Made by a program: the position numbers and the translations under genes. Below are positions 20,601-30,109 of a stretch of DNA of 30,109 bases, in pieces. This DNA comes from Hypsibius dujardini. Taxonomy: Eukaryota; Tardigrada; Eutardigrada; Parachela; Hypsibiidae. The DNA is taken from positions 1-30,109 of the forward strand of contig LRSR01014010.1 of NCBI GenBank assembly GCA_001579985.1, read 5' to 3'. The notes under the pieces are model-generated. The model saw only the letters and a list, made by a program, of their open reading frames with translations, was not told the DNA's origin and ran no database searches. How positions within the stretch are numbered: the stretch's first letter is position 1; each line of letters begins with the position of its first letter.

Positions 20601-22576
20601 GCCGGTCGATAGGTGATGAAAAGGAGCGACCGGAAGGCGATGAGATTCTGGAACGAAAATATTTTCGGAATCCCTACGTTCACAATAGGCTATTGTGAAG
20701 TTTTTGTCAATGTAGTCTAGCGTGAGGATGAGCTTCTTTTGACTCGATGAGGACACGTAACAATCAAACAGAAACTGATTAATTTCGGTAACACACTTCG
20801 GGGACTATGAGTCAGTGTTGAATGCTACGCAAACACCGACTTCAATTATTCTTACTGACATTATCAAAAGGATTCTTTTGGAATTGTGCAGTTGTTCCGT
20901 AACTTTCCAGTTGCATGCTATGAAGGTTTACAAACACCTGCAACGAATGAATACTCATGGTTCTTTTATTGATACTTGTTTAACTAAAGTTACAGGATAT
21001 ATATTTATGTGATTGACGCTTACATATTCTCCGTTCGTCAGGCCAAATCGTTCTGCCAGATTCTGTAAACATTAAGTTATATTATTATTATTATTATTAT
21101 TATTTATTATCATTAATCTCTAACTATTCTACCGTATATCATGTTAAACACAAATGGTGCAGACCATGTGAAACGATTGATATATGTATGATATCTCGCC
21201 AAAAATATTACCAGCAATCGAACGGTTGTTTTTCCCACACAGAGGAAAATAAACACTGAAACAACAAAAAACATTGCTGAATATGTTTTTAATCGTGTGT
21301 CTGCACAATTTTGATTGAGTCAAGGGTGTGGTCACTAGGCTGTACCTCGCGACCGTTCTTTAGCAAGATCCAATGCCATTTTTATTGTCTGACGTGAAGT
21401 TGTATCGAGGGAAAAGAGTTCCACCGTGAATTTCGGAGCTTCTCTTGCCGAATCGTACAGCAGCTTTCCCACATCTCTGTAGAATGGCGCGTCAGTCGTG
21501 TTGGCTTCCAGTATAATGGACGCATGGAACCAATCAAAGTCCGCCAAAATATCCAACACTGCCGTTGCGTACCCCTGTAGGGTTCCGGCTAGAGCAATTC
21601 CCGTAGGCGAGCCTACACCATCTTGAAGAAAAGACTTCCTTGCCCCCACACTAAAACACACAGGCCAAGAAACTAAATGTGTCTCATGATTATATCATTA
21701 ATTCATGCATATAATTACACGTTCAGCAGAAGCCAGTCGAATTCTACAATAAATGAAAGGTGATCTTAGTGAGCAACTTTATGTGCGACGTATACGTATA
21801 AGTGTGTTTAAAGATTTGACCAATACCTCTGGCTATGCTGGCCATCCCACTCTGATCAACGCAAGCTGAAATGTCACAACATTCATTCCTTGTGAAGATT
21901 ATTTTGGACGGGGAGGGAAGCGGCAACGGCCCGGGCGGCCCAACAATCAATCCGCCACCGTGTTTCAGCACGCGCGCAATAAACATAATTAATATTTTTT
22001 TCAGATCGATGTTGTTATTTTTCAGAAATAATTTGGGATGATTAACTAAAAAGTTTAGGAATTTGAAAAAAAATAAATGAAGAGGACAATTTTTATTCAA
22101 AAGAAAACTCGGAAATAAAGAGTATAAACATTTTTTATTTGAAATTAATTTCATCTAAAGCTCATAATCAGAGTGATAAATCGGTGCCACCTCCCCCCAC
22201 CAAACAACGGTCATCTTTAAGTATTAACAGCTAGCTTAGTACCTGACATGACAGTGGCGTAACAAGTACCAGCAGTTGTATTTCTGTAGAAATACTCTGA
22301 AATCCTCTGCACACTCTGCGCCGCAATTCCGTCACATGTCATGAGTTCCTTGTTGTAGAGGTACGTAATGCTGACGTTAATTTGGCCGTGATACATTTTA
22401 TTAGTATTTTCTGCCGCTAAATCAAATGCTGGACCCGTGAGCACGATACTGGAAGGCAAGCTCGGTATGTTGTAGGGTAGGAAGACGGCAATCTCCATCA
22501 TCATAATTGACAGTACAGCAACTGGCATTGTGATCAGCAGCGTCCAAATAGATGCGAGATCAAGCATGGACCACAT
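17644..22576 (-). CDS. Receptor guanylate cyclase / natriuretic-peptide-receptor-like protein, catalytic part not found
   Basis: Exons read on the minus strand: 22576-22243 (signal peptide, ATVMS end), 22045-21827, 21743-21719, 21650-21346, 21052-21024, from 20774 (3' end unresolved), to 20507 (5' end unresolved), 19396-19160, 19085-18938, 17937-17859 and 17785-17644. The ectodomain has ligand-binding-region landmarks of the ANF-receptor fold: GPAFDLAAENT, GGGLIVGPPG, FGLTNGEY, AFRSLLFITYRPADE and TFDLATGEMFIDAKRARN, then the pre-membrane WPTKDGRPPPDVPVCGFSG. One helix follows (GVVLAIVLVTFFVCLS), then a juxtamembrane DNWWIVNRETLI, typical of receptor cyclases. Stop TGA at 17644 gives a tail of about 47 residues. 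A donor in this exon could instead join the open stretch at 17394-17156. No kinase-homology or cyclase domain was found before the Ly6 gene at 17032. The gene is therefore a short-tailed receptor, a truncated copy or a pseudogene. The junction near 20650-20750 needs a frame change I could not resolve. Confidence 0.72.
18075..18705. mobile_element. Long-arm foldback element, about 630 bp, in a receptor intron
   Basis: The left arm (from gggggaactcagaatg) and right arm (ending gattctggagtcccc) are inverted copies of each other over about 200 bp. For example, ctataattatgatgactttaa at 18120 pairs with the complement of aaatcatcataattatagct at about 18627-18646. The central part holds the ccgccccctgatatcc block. 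There is no coding capacity. A related full copy lies at 29271-29895 and a half copy at 27205-27430. It lies wholly within the intron between the exons ending 18938 and starting 17937 of the cyclase-like receptor. Confidence 0.75.
18857..18885. repeat. ATAAT pentanucleotide microsatellite
   Basis: Short run of (TATAA)n, about 28 bp, in the same receptor intron. Confidence 0.8.
20311..20503. mobile_element. TA-flanked inverted-repeat element (MITE), 193 bp, beside a splice donor
   Basis: The ends are CTGTAGAATCTCGACTCATCC (left) and ggatgggtcgagattctacag (right), about 25 bp with one or two mismatches. TA lies at 20309-20310 and 20504-20505. The interior carries an 11-G run at about 20457-20467 and the block agaccacacgtg, which also occurs in similar form in the element at 24920. 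There is no coding capacity. The right end is directly adjacent to the exon ending at 20507 (minus strand), so the donor reads GTACTG, with its last three bases from the element. Confidence 0.85.
21068..21105. repeat. ATT trinucleotide microsatellite
   Basis: Run of (ATT)n in an intron of the cyclase-like receptor. Confidence 0.8.
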
Positions 22577-23433
22577 GATGTAACAATACAAAACTTATGA
22601 ATAGCTTACCATGAATATTGAAATTGTATAAAAAACCAACTCAAAAGAATAGGTAAAAGCTTTGCTCTATGGCTCAAGGTTTCTGATGTATATGTGATCG
22701 GTGAAAAAAATAAAAAGGTTCCTTGCTTTAGGTAGAATGAATGCTCTAACAAATCTGAGTATTTTTTGTTTACCTGATCTTCAGCCCCTGCACATAACAA
22801 TTCATGGATCAAGGATTCAGAACACATGCCTGACATTGAGAAATCACTGTCTCATGCCATGGCGCATCCCAAGTTGGGATCGGCCTCCTGCATCAATAAT
22901 TTCATGTCACGCGAAAATCCAATACACCTCCCTTCTATTCTATGCAGTAAACTATTCGTGACAACAATCTATAACAAGGTTTTCCTATTTTACTGACCAG
23001 CGCCTGTGGGAGTAAAAGGCTATATTGAAAAGGCGTGTGGGGATGTTGAAAGGATACAATGGCACAGCCACTGATGGCACTCTTCCAAATGCCACATCTC
23101 GTGCGAGCTAATTAAATATCATCCACGCATTGGACAGATATGAAAGGATGCAAAATGTTGGTGATATTGGACTCAACAATGTGTGTCTAATATTCTGGAT
23201 TTCCATTACTCAAATTTACTGTGTGGATCATGTCATGAGATTTTTAATGGACTCGGGATTCAAGCTGAAATTTTGCCAGAAAAGTTCTCCGCAACCGCGA
23301 CGGCAAAATCCATTTTATTTTTATCAGTGTCGTGTAGTTCTACAATTGAGAACCTTCTGATGCTTGCAGGAGCACCAAAACTGGGCAGATAAATAATTGT
23401 CTTAATTAGACAAAAAGTAGGTAAAACAAGAAT
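22577..23433. other. Intergenic between receptor 5' end and MFSD1-like 3' end, no gene seen
   Basis: Open frames at 22606-22836 (minus), 22701-22961 and 23130-23392 (plus) overlap antiparallel or each other and have no recognisable content. A stretch near 23255-23300 (gaaattttgccagaaaag) weakly resembles the foldback family at 18.6 kb and may be an old remnant. The receptor promoter should lie here, but no clear TATA box was identified. Confidence 0.35.
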
Positions 23434-26400
23434 TTATTTTTTCAACGTCCCTCTGACATCAGTTCCATTTATAAGCGGCGTCAATTCATGAATAAATGAG
23501 TTACTTTTCGTCTTGATCACAGAGACAACATGCTTCATCCTTAAAGGTCTAAGCGGGTTTTTATGATCGTAAAAGATGGACACTCCCGACAAAAGCCAGG
23601 CCGCTGCACCACACGAGGCTAGGAGAATGAAGAAGAACTCCCATCGCTGTGCGGCTTCAAGGTCACTCTGATCCAACAGGATGCCACACACGAGAAGGAG
23701 TAATCCGGTAGCGAGAGATTGAAGACTGAGAGCCACGCCGAAAGCCACGCCCACGTCACCGGGCGATACCACTAGCGGAATGGAGCCCCACAGTCCAACA
23801 ATTATTCCAGAATAGGCAACGCCCATCAGTGTGACCGTTACGATGGGTTGAAGGTTCCCGATTGCAACTGGTAAAATGACCGCCAGAAAGAGCAGTCCGG
23901 TTGAAAGCGTGTTAATGACGTCTCTCCAACCTATAATGAAAGCGTTTTTGAGACCGTAAAGAATATTTTACAAACGTTGTGGAATTATGCAGTTTCTCCA
24001 ACTGTTACCGAATTTGTCGATGAAAATCCCAAAGACGGGGGCACAGATCGCAATGTCCGGAACGATTCCAGTGATCTGACCTGCAGCGGCTTCAGTGTAA
24101 CCATACCTTTCCTGAAAAATGTTTCTTTTTAGAAGTTAAATGAATGGCGCGTACCGAGAGAGGCGTAATGTTAAGGAGAGAGAAGTTTTTTGAAAAAATT
24201 GAAAGAGCTTCATATATCTACCCATATGATACCGCACATGGCTCTATATGGCCACACATTCTGAGAGTGGAGGCAATTGTATACATCATTGTGTGTTCTG
24301 CCGCGCACGCGCAAATATTAGGTGGCAAGGTGGCAGAACAGCTTGTAAGGTCTTCCCGCGATCAGCAAAACAGTTCAAAATTTTGACAAAATTTGATTTC
24401 TACGCTATTTCTCATGGGCTTTACCAACTTTTGCCAATTGGACGTTCGAAAATTGAAATACTTGTGAACAATTTTCGTTTACAATTTTTTTTAAGTCTTC
24501 GTTTTTCCGGTTCCTGTTCTCCAAATCAGTTTAACACCTTTCAAAGATTTTGTCGATTGCGGTCACATCTTACTGGCTATTTCATGACCTGGTCATTAAC
24601 TGCGCGCGCTCGACAGAGCACATCATGGAGAGACCATGCACTCCTCTCTTTGATCACTCCTCTTCTTGAGACCAGATGCCACGTCATAGGCATATTGAGC
24701 CCTTTCAATTTCGATCAGAAAATAAGGAAAATGAAAAGTAGCATACACCATGAGAAGCTAAAATAAACAAAATGAGTTTCAAATTAATTATATTTAAAAT
24801 AATACATAATATGAAAGATATTATATTTTCTCAATTACTAATGAAGTTCTGAAATTTGAAATTTGAAATTTTTTAATAATGCTAAAACGCAGGATTGCTC
24901 AAATTATCGTACGCATATACTGTAGAATTTCAATCAACTGGTGCTATTGCGCAATCGGCTCAGTCAAAAGAGACCGAAGCTGATTGGTTGCAAAAATAGG
25001 AGACCATAAGACTGCACGTGCTTGATTGCCTGAGTTTTTTCCCAGCAGTCATTCTTGCTACAAATTGTGTGAGAATCGGGTGATTGATTCCTTGATTGAA
25101 GCACTTCAGGATTTTCGGCCCGTCGGAACTAATTTACTGAGGGGTTCAAGAATCAGCACCAGTTGATCGGAATTCTACAGTATGTAACACAGGCCTATAC
25201 TGGAGAATTGACCAATGAAGCAACGAAGCAACGAAGTGCAAGAAAGACCGGTCTAGGCTCTTTAAGCAAGGCCCGCCTCATCTGCAATCCCCCACATCAT
25301 TTCAAATGTATGTTTATTTTAAAAAGATTTTAATGTAGATTTTAATGTTCTTCCAATACAGTGGTTTCATGTCAATTAATATTCGGATTCAATTTGATGA
25401 ACGGTAATTACGGGAAAGAACTCACGGACAAGTATTGCGGATAATCAGCAATGGTCGTCAACAGCGGCCCGTAAACAAAACAGACTGTCGCGGTTATAAT
25501 CCAGTATTCCCGGCATAAACTGAGAACTTTACGGAATCCAAACTGTCCGATCCCCTTAGAATCGACATAAACTGCTGCATCGATGGAAGTTGACGCATGC
25601 TTCTTATAAATCCATCCAGAGACAATCGACCCTATCACAGACAAGATTCCAAACGCTAATGTGATCCATAGGGTGCGTTGAAGGCCTACATCCTCGACGA
25701 TAGCTCCGATGGCTGACAGCGCAACAATAGATCCCAGCCGGCTGGAAACGTTGTACAAGGCAAATGCCACGGCCAATTCTTTTCCAAAAAACCAATGTGA
25801 TTTGATCTGATGGGAGAGGACCATCTGACAAAATAGGCCGATCGAGAAGATTAGCCGTCCAATTAGCATTAAAGCAAATGCACTGGAACTAGAGGTTAAA
25901 TATGGTCCTAAGGTGAATAGGAACCTAAAAATCAAAAATTGTAAAAAATATAATAATTATTTGATTAATTGGATGGGAAAATGAAACAAAACTAAAATAT
26001 TGAACTTAAACTAGTCTAAAACTTAAGTTGCTGATTCCTAAGTTATCATTTTGTTAACTGCTGGAAAGAAGTAAGTCTAATGAACTAATTTCAACTAATG
26101 AAAATCTAAAGGAAAAACTAAAAGCGTGGTTAATTGATTTTGGCTACAACTAAACTAAAAGTTTTTTCACATTAAAAAACTAAACGTAGAAATCCATTGT
26201 AATTGATTCTTTACTCGATTAAAAAACTAATCAGTTGACTAATTTTGATTCTGGTATTTTTTCATCCCACTCCATTGATTTTAGTATCACAAAATCTTAC
26301 ATTCCAAGAAATTGAAAGGCTGCAGTTAAACACGATGTAAGCCATACGCCATATCGTGCGATAAAGAACCCGGAGAACATGGCGACAATCCCGCCAACCC

Positions 26401-26669
26401 AGTAGAAAACAATGTAGAAACTGTTGAACTGCGTGGCTGTGAAGTCCAGACAGTCGGGATCGCTCTCATCATGACAGGCCGCGGCAGTGCCAGTTAGACG
26501 ACCGCTGAAATCATAAAGCAGGGATGCGTTATCAATCCAAAAAAATAAAGAAATAAGGTAAGACTATGAAATAAAAATGCACCTACACTAGAGGCGATGT
26601 CTGATCCACAAACACTAAGGAAGCGAAGAAGGCGGAAGACGACCATCCCAGAAATATCCATCGATGCAT
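23434..26669 (-). CDS. MFSD1: MFSD1-like major facilitator transporter, complete (461 aa)
   Basis: Exons on the minus strand are 26669-26587, 26504-26301, 25924-25426, 24111-24009 and 23930-23434. They sum to 1386 nt, giving 461 residues plus TAA, with phases 2, 2, 0 and 1 all consistent. The protein starts MHRWIFLGWSSSAFFASLVF in the first membrane helix. FYIVFYWVGGIVAMFSGFFI and RYGVWLTSC follow. The segment GRLIFSIGLF...SHWFFGKELAVAFALYNVSSRLGS corresponds to the MFSD1 region with WFKGKELNLVFGLQL...RIGS as I recall it. The second half has GIFIDKFGWRDV and GLWGSIPLVVSPGDVGVAFGVALS. Twelve helices are expected, and the length matches MFSD1 (about 465). Vertebrate MFSD1 is a lysosomal dipeptide exporter that works with the accessory protein GLMP; that role is inferred. 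The N-terminus is shorter than usual, with no cytoplasmic sorting tail, so an upstream coding exon may be missing. Orthology versus a paralogous MFS branch is not settled. Confidence 0.82.
24112..25425 (-). other. Long intron of the MFSD1-like gene
   Basis: This 1314-nt intron runs from a GTGAGT donor to a catttttcag acceptor. It holds the TA-flanked element at 24920-25180. A 172-codon plus-strand frame at 24248-24766 lies antisense within it, with no recognisable domain, and I regard it as chance. Confidence 0.6.
24920..25180. mobile_element. TA-flanked inverted-repeat element (MITE), 261 bp
   Basis: The left end CTGTAGAATTTCAATCAACT and the right end gttgatcggaattctacag pair over about 27 bp with a few mismatches. 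TA lies at 24918-24919 and 25181-25182. Terminal CTGTAGAAT and interior blocks (gaccataagactgcacgtg, tttactgaggggttc) match the element at 20311 (gaccacacgtg, tttactggggg), so the two belong to one family. It is non-coding and lies in an intron of the MFSD1-like gene. Confidence 0.85.
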
Positions 26670-27960
26670 TTATTCGTCAAGAGGGGAAGAACAGTCCGAG
26701 TTTCCAATTTTCATTGAAGTATTAAAGCAAAAAAAAACGCTGTTTGGTGCGGATGTTGAAAAAAAGAGCCGGCAAAAAAAACCGAAATATTCTTGAACTA
26801 CATAGAAAACGGAAAAGTCCAAAGTGCAAAAACAATGCTGCTGGCGAATTACTAATGGCCAGACACGAACCGCATTTAACGTTGTGAGACTTGCGCCGGC
26901 CTGAGTCATCGTGAACATATATTATTTCTCAACCACGTTCTGCAGCAGTGTCTGTCACAATGTTTGATAATGTCCGCCGGTCATTTTTGCGCTTCTTCGT
27001 ATTTCGTATCGTTTTCCTTCAAGTTCGCTATACAAGATTTTCGCAGACCGTTTATTATCAAATGCGTGCCCGTTAAAAAAGGTTTTGACAGAGCCCGTTT
27101 CTTATACGAAACATTATTTTTGAACGGCGTAACATTTTTGTTCAGATAGTGTAACACTTTATAATCCAGTTCAACATGGTGTTCTCCTTTAAATTTGAGA
27201 GGCATAATGTCAAAATTCTTTGAATTACATTATTTTCCAAAATTGAAGTTTTTGAAACTTCAAAATTTGACGAAAAAAAAGTGTTTTCCCAACTTCGATA
27301 TTCTGCAAAAAACCTTTCCGGAGCATGACCGATGAACTAAATTTTGAGAATCATAACACTTATAGCCATATTAAAAAACAAAAAGCGAGATCATTCTGGA
27401 TTTCCCTCTAAAAATCATCCCAGGTAAGGTATGTTCCCTAACGATAAAACGTTGAAGTTTAAATAAGTCGTGAGATGCGCCACAAATTTGCAGGTACTTC
27501 ATCGTTGACGCACAGAGTTGATAAAAACTGCCGATCGAGCAACCACTGCCTCTGATTTCAAATTCGCGAGGACGGTGCACCTGGAAAAACTGTCGCAGAT
27601 ACTCAAGGCCATAAATGTGGGCCTCTCGGATATGAAACATCGCTCACTGGAAAGCACCTGATTATCATCCCACATTTGAAAAGGCCGACCAGAAGTGAGA
27701 CCATAATTCGCGCTACAGATACAGTATAGTGACGAAGGTTAGATTGAAATGTGAACAGACAATCAGACCTACTGCCGTCTTATCTGGTCAAGATAATTAT
27801 TGCGCCCGAAGTACCAACTGTGCAAGCACGACACTTGCATACTTGTTAGAAGAAGTAAGCATATACAATTTTTGCCTCCCCGCATTTTGTAAAGTGAGGT
27901 GAAACTCAGCAGAAATTACCCCGATTTTGACAGTCCTGAAGTTTCCGATTTACATATAAC
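26670..27960. other. Divergent intergenic region between MFSD1-like and CUB genes
   Basis: This 1.3-kb stretch should contain the promoters of both divergent genes. No gene is recognised. The frames at 26670-26918, 26981-27205 and 27371-27640 (minus) and 26964-27149 (plus) look like chance. It contains a partial copy of the foldback repeat at 27205-27430. A catataa on the plus strand at 27954-27960 is too close to the ATG at 27961 to be its TATA box. Confidence 0.35.
27205..27430. repeat. Single-arm copy of the foldback repeat family
   Basis: It aligns with the right half of the element at 18075-18705. Shared landmarks are tcaaaattct...gaattacattatt, tgaagtttttg, gttttcccaacttcgatattctgc, gaccgatgaa, ttttgagaatcataa and attctgga.ttccc. 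The opposite arm was not found next to it, so it is a truncated or solo arm. Confidence 0.6.
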
Positions 27961-29226
27961 ATGTTGCTAAGATTAGGTGCGCCCGTTTTGCTGCTAGTTT
28001 TAAGCACAAGTGCTGCCACCTATAAACCATGTAAGTTTGTTTTACCAATTTGTTCATTTGGATCATTAGAATACTAAATTTGGTTTGTCTTAGATGATTT
28101 GAATGATTACTGTGGATCAACCATCACTCTCACCAGTGATGAGCTTGCGGGCGTCCTCAAATTCGACTCCGCGCCCGCACGGTCCTGCACTGTTAACGTC
28201 ACCGTTGATATTCTCTCATACGAAACCTACGCCATCTACTTCAATGTTAAGTAAGCCGTAATTAGTCCAGTTTAAATATTGTGGTTTGGATTTAAAGGAA
28301 ATATTCGATTAAAATTATTTACACCGGCAAAGTGTATTTTAATAGAAATACATATTTTGTGTCAACGGCACGTCACATTTCCTGTATTTGAAATAAGATT
28401 TACCATAAAATATCTTAATATTTAACGTTTATTTAGCAATTATAAGAAAAATTAGCTTTTAAAAATGGATTTCTACTTTCGCAACTGTAAACACAATACA
28501 CACAGCATACATCAAATGCCAAATCGCTTTTTGAGCCACTCAAAATGTCTTTGAAATATGTTTAAACAACACAGGCCAATAAATATTGACTATATATCCA
28601 ATAGTGCCCAAAATACTTGGGGGAAATGATTTACACTCTATTTCGTAGGTACTTGAGCTTGTACCAGAGCAAAGTTAACATCTACGAGAGCTACACGACC
28701 ACTTCTGGATCGAGATTATTCAAATTGGTCAAGCAACTTCCTGGCGGCGACGTCTACTCCTCATTCAGCCCCACATCCGTGGCACAACTTCTCTCATCCT
28801 ATCAATCAAAAGTGACATTATCCATTGAGTTTATTCGGAGTAGTCCTAATTTCACGTGGAACAGCAGATCCTTCAGGCTGGATTACAACGTACTGCGGGG
28901 TAAGGTGTAGCACGCAACGTATGCCGGCCTTAAGTCTGAATTCGGTCGTAGGTTGTTTGTGGCTTTCGCGTATCTCTGCAACCGATGGAACAATTATGAC
29001 TTGATTTCAGGTCAATCAAGGTCGGATAATATTTATTGCACAGCCTTGTCGGGCTATATGCACAAGGACTTGTACTGCGAAACCGGTGATAGGGTCAACT
29101 GCCCGAACGCGTATACCTCGACTGTTGATGTGAGCAATTATGCCTTCTGGAAGGACCAGGGAACATCGGGCACTTACGGATCATCTTGTCGGGCATCACC
29201 AGTCTCTAGCTATTCCCCCGATATCG
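27961..29226 (+). CDS. Secreted CUB-domain protein, 5' part (231 residues visible)
   Basis: Exons are 27961-28030, 28094-28250, 28649-28899 and 29011-29226, with phases 1, 2, 1 and 1 all consistent. The next donor is GTAGGT at 29227, so the gene continues, probably beyond the window. MLLRLGAPVLLLVLSTSAA is a signal peptide. Residues from about 27 to 160 have the CUB pattern: an opening cysteine (NDYCGSTITLTSDEL), a second (ARSCTVNVTVDILSYETYAI), YLSLYQSKVNIYES, then SIEFIRSS...FRLDYNVLRG. The last visible exon is cysteine-rich (YCTALSGYMHKDLYCETGDR, NCPNAY) and has no family I can name; it may be a small ligand-binding module. Possible N-glycosylation sites are at NVT and NFT. It is secreted or a surface ectodomain, function unknown. 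Introns are 63, 398 and 111 nt. Confidence 0.72.
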
Positions 29227-29270
29227 GTAGGTTTGCCTCAATTTCGTTCCAACTAACTTAGACGTTCTTC

Positions 29271-29895
29271 TGAGGGGAGGGGTGCAGAATGCCTCTGCTT
29301 CATTTTTTTCAAATTTGCACAATGTTAGCGATAATTCATAAAATTTATTTCATCTGCGACAACATCAAATGTGTTTCGTTTTGCGAAATTCTAATGTTGG
29401 GAAAACATTGTAGGATTCTATTTTCCTTGATCCTCACTGTAAAAATGACGATTTAGCGACTTGCATTAAACATAGTTATTTTGACGTTATCCCATCCCAA
29501 CTTTAATTTGTAATCAATTGGTATCAACCTAATCTTTTTATGGATGTAGGAGGCGGAGTTGTAAACAGTTTTGAAAGGGCCGCAAATTCCAGATACTAAA
29601 GTTACTATTACTATTGAAAGATAACATGCGGTTCCGCCCCTGATACGAAAAAAATATTTGGATGATGCCAATCGATTCCCAATTAAATTGGGGATGGGAT
29701 AGCGACACAACAACTATAGTTATTGCGTTTCAATAAATTGCCTTTTCAAATTGATTCCGTGTTTTCCCAACCTGGAGATTTAGCCAAAAAAACTTAAGAT
29801 TAAGTCACCAATGAAATTAATTTCGTACACGGTCACAAAAAATTGTATTAAAATAAATATTCAGCGGAGGCAATGTGCGATCCCTCTTTGAAAAA
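29271..29895. mobile_element. Long-arm foldback element, second full copy (about 625 bp)
   Basis: It is collinear with 18075-18705. Shared landmarks are gcagaatgcctctgcttcat at the left, ggaaaaca.tgtaggattctatt, aactttaatttgtaatcaattggtatca, the central cgcccctgatacgaaaaaaatattt, gttttcccaacctggagattt, accaatgaaattaatttcgta, and a right end near ccctctttgaaaa. Its arms also pair with each other. It lies in the presumed next intron of the CUB gene. More diverged between arms than the 18-kb copy, so possibly older. Confidence 0.65.
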
Positions 29896-30109
29896 AATCA
29901 AAATAAAGGAAATAGTGTAAATTACTATGCAACTTCTTACTAGATGGTGTTTAAACAGTTCAATGAAATACAGTGGTGTTTACTATAAAAAGATCTTGAC
30001 ACTGAAAAAGCTTAAAAATGATAGATGAGAAAAAAGCATGAACGCTGCGTTATTTATTCGGTGAAGTCTTTAGGATTAAAAAATGCTGTCTTTGAAGTAA
30101 TTTTTAAAC
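29896..30109 (+). other. Probable intron sequence of the CUB gene to the window end
   Basis: AT-rich, no recognisable exon. The next CUB-gene exon was not found in the window. Confidence 0.3.

Noticed and set aside
24248-24766. 172-codon plus-strand open frame
   Set aside because: It is antisense within an intron of the MFSD1-like gene, with no domain, signal or membrane pattern and odd composition.
25940-26280. AACTAA/AACTTA-rich stretch as a telomere-like or satellite array
   Set aside because: Repeats are irregular and short. It looks like low-complexity intron sequence.
1-30109. tRNA, rRNA, CRISPR arrays, bacterial operons
   Set aside because: None could be supported. Gene structure is animal-type with introns.

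Overview
This is eukaryotic, animal-type DNA. Genes are split into exons with GT-AG introns (many only 59-77 nt), and the families are metazoan: C-type lectin, Ly6/three-finger, receptor guanylate cyclase ectodomain, CUB, MFSD1-like and fuseless-like. A fuseless-like gene beside an arthropod/nematode-style Ly6 pair suggests an invertebrate, probably an ecdysozoan. A tardigrade would fit, but I cannot prove the taxon from sequence alone. All exon boundaries are my own readings from splice sites, reading phase and family resemblance.

Layout. 1-5653 (+): 3' part of a large membrane receptor with eight visible C-type lectin domains in two tandem 4-domain cassettes, then a Thr/Ser-rich stalk, one membrane helix and a short tail. 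5654-10017: gene-poor, with three or four short inverted-repeat elements. 10018-13033 (+): complete four-exon fuseless-like multi-pass membrane protein (424 aa). 13034-14485: no gene, one TA-flanked element. 14486-17032 (-): two tandem paralogous GPI-type Ly6/three-finger proteins, 137 aa each, three exons each. 17156/17644-22576 (-): gene for a natriuretic-peptide-receptor/receptor-guanylate-cyclase ectodomain plus membrane helix and juxtamembrane segment, with no room for kinase-homology and cyclase domains before the next gene. 23434-26669 (-): complete five-exon MFSD1-like major facilitator (461 aa). 27961 to the window end (+): 5' part of a secreted CUB-domain protein.

The non-coding space is seeded with non-autonomous inverted-repeat elements. 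Five are bounded by TA duplications (6324-6630, 8194-8465, 9373-9579, 13641-13993, 20311-20503) and a sixth of the same kind lies at 24920-25180. A separate long-arm foldback family occurs at 18.1, 27.2 and 29.3 kb, and a decayed foldback sits in a lectin intron. One element abuts a splice donor in the cyclase-receptor gene.

The genes do not form an operon or an evident joint pathway. Most encode cell-surface or secreted proteins. The strongest observations are the duplicated lectin cassette, the apparently catalytic-less cyclase receptor, and the element at a splice donor.
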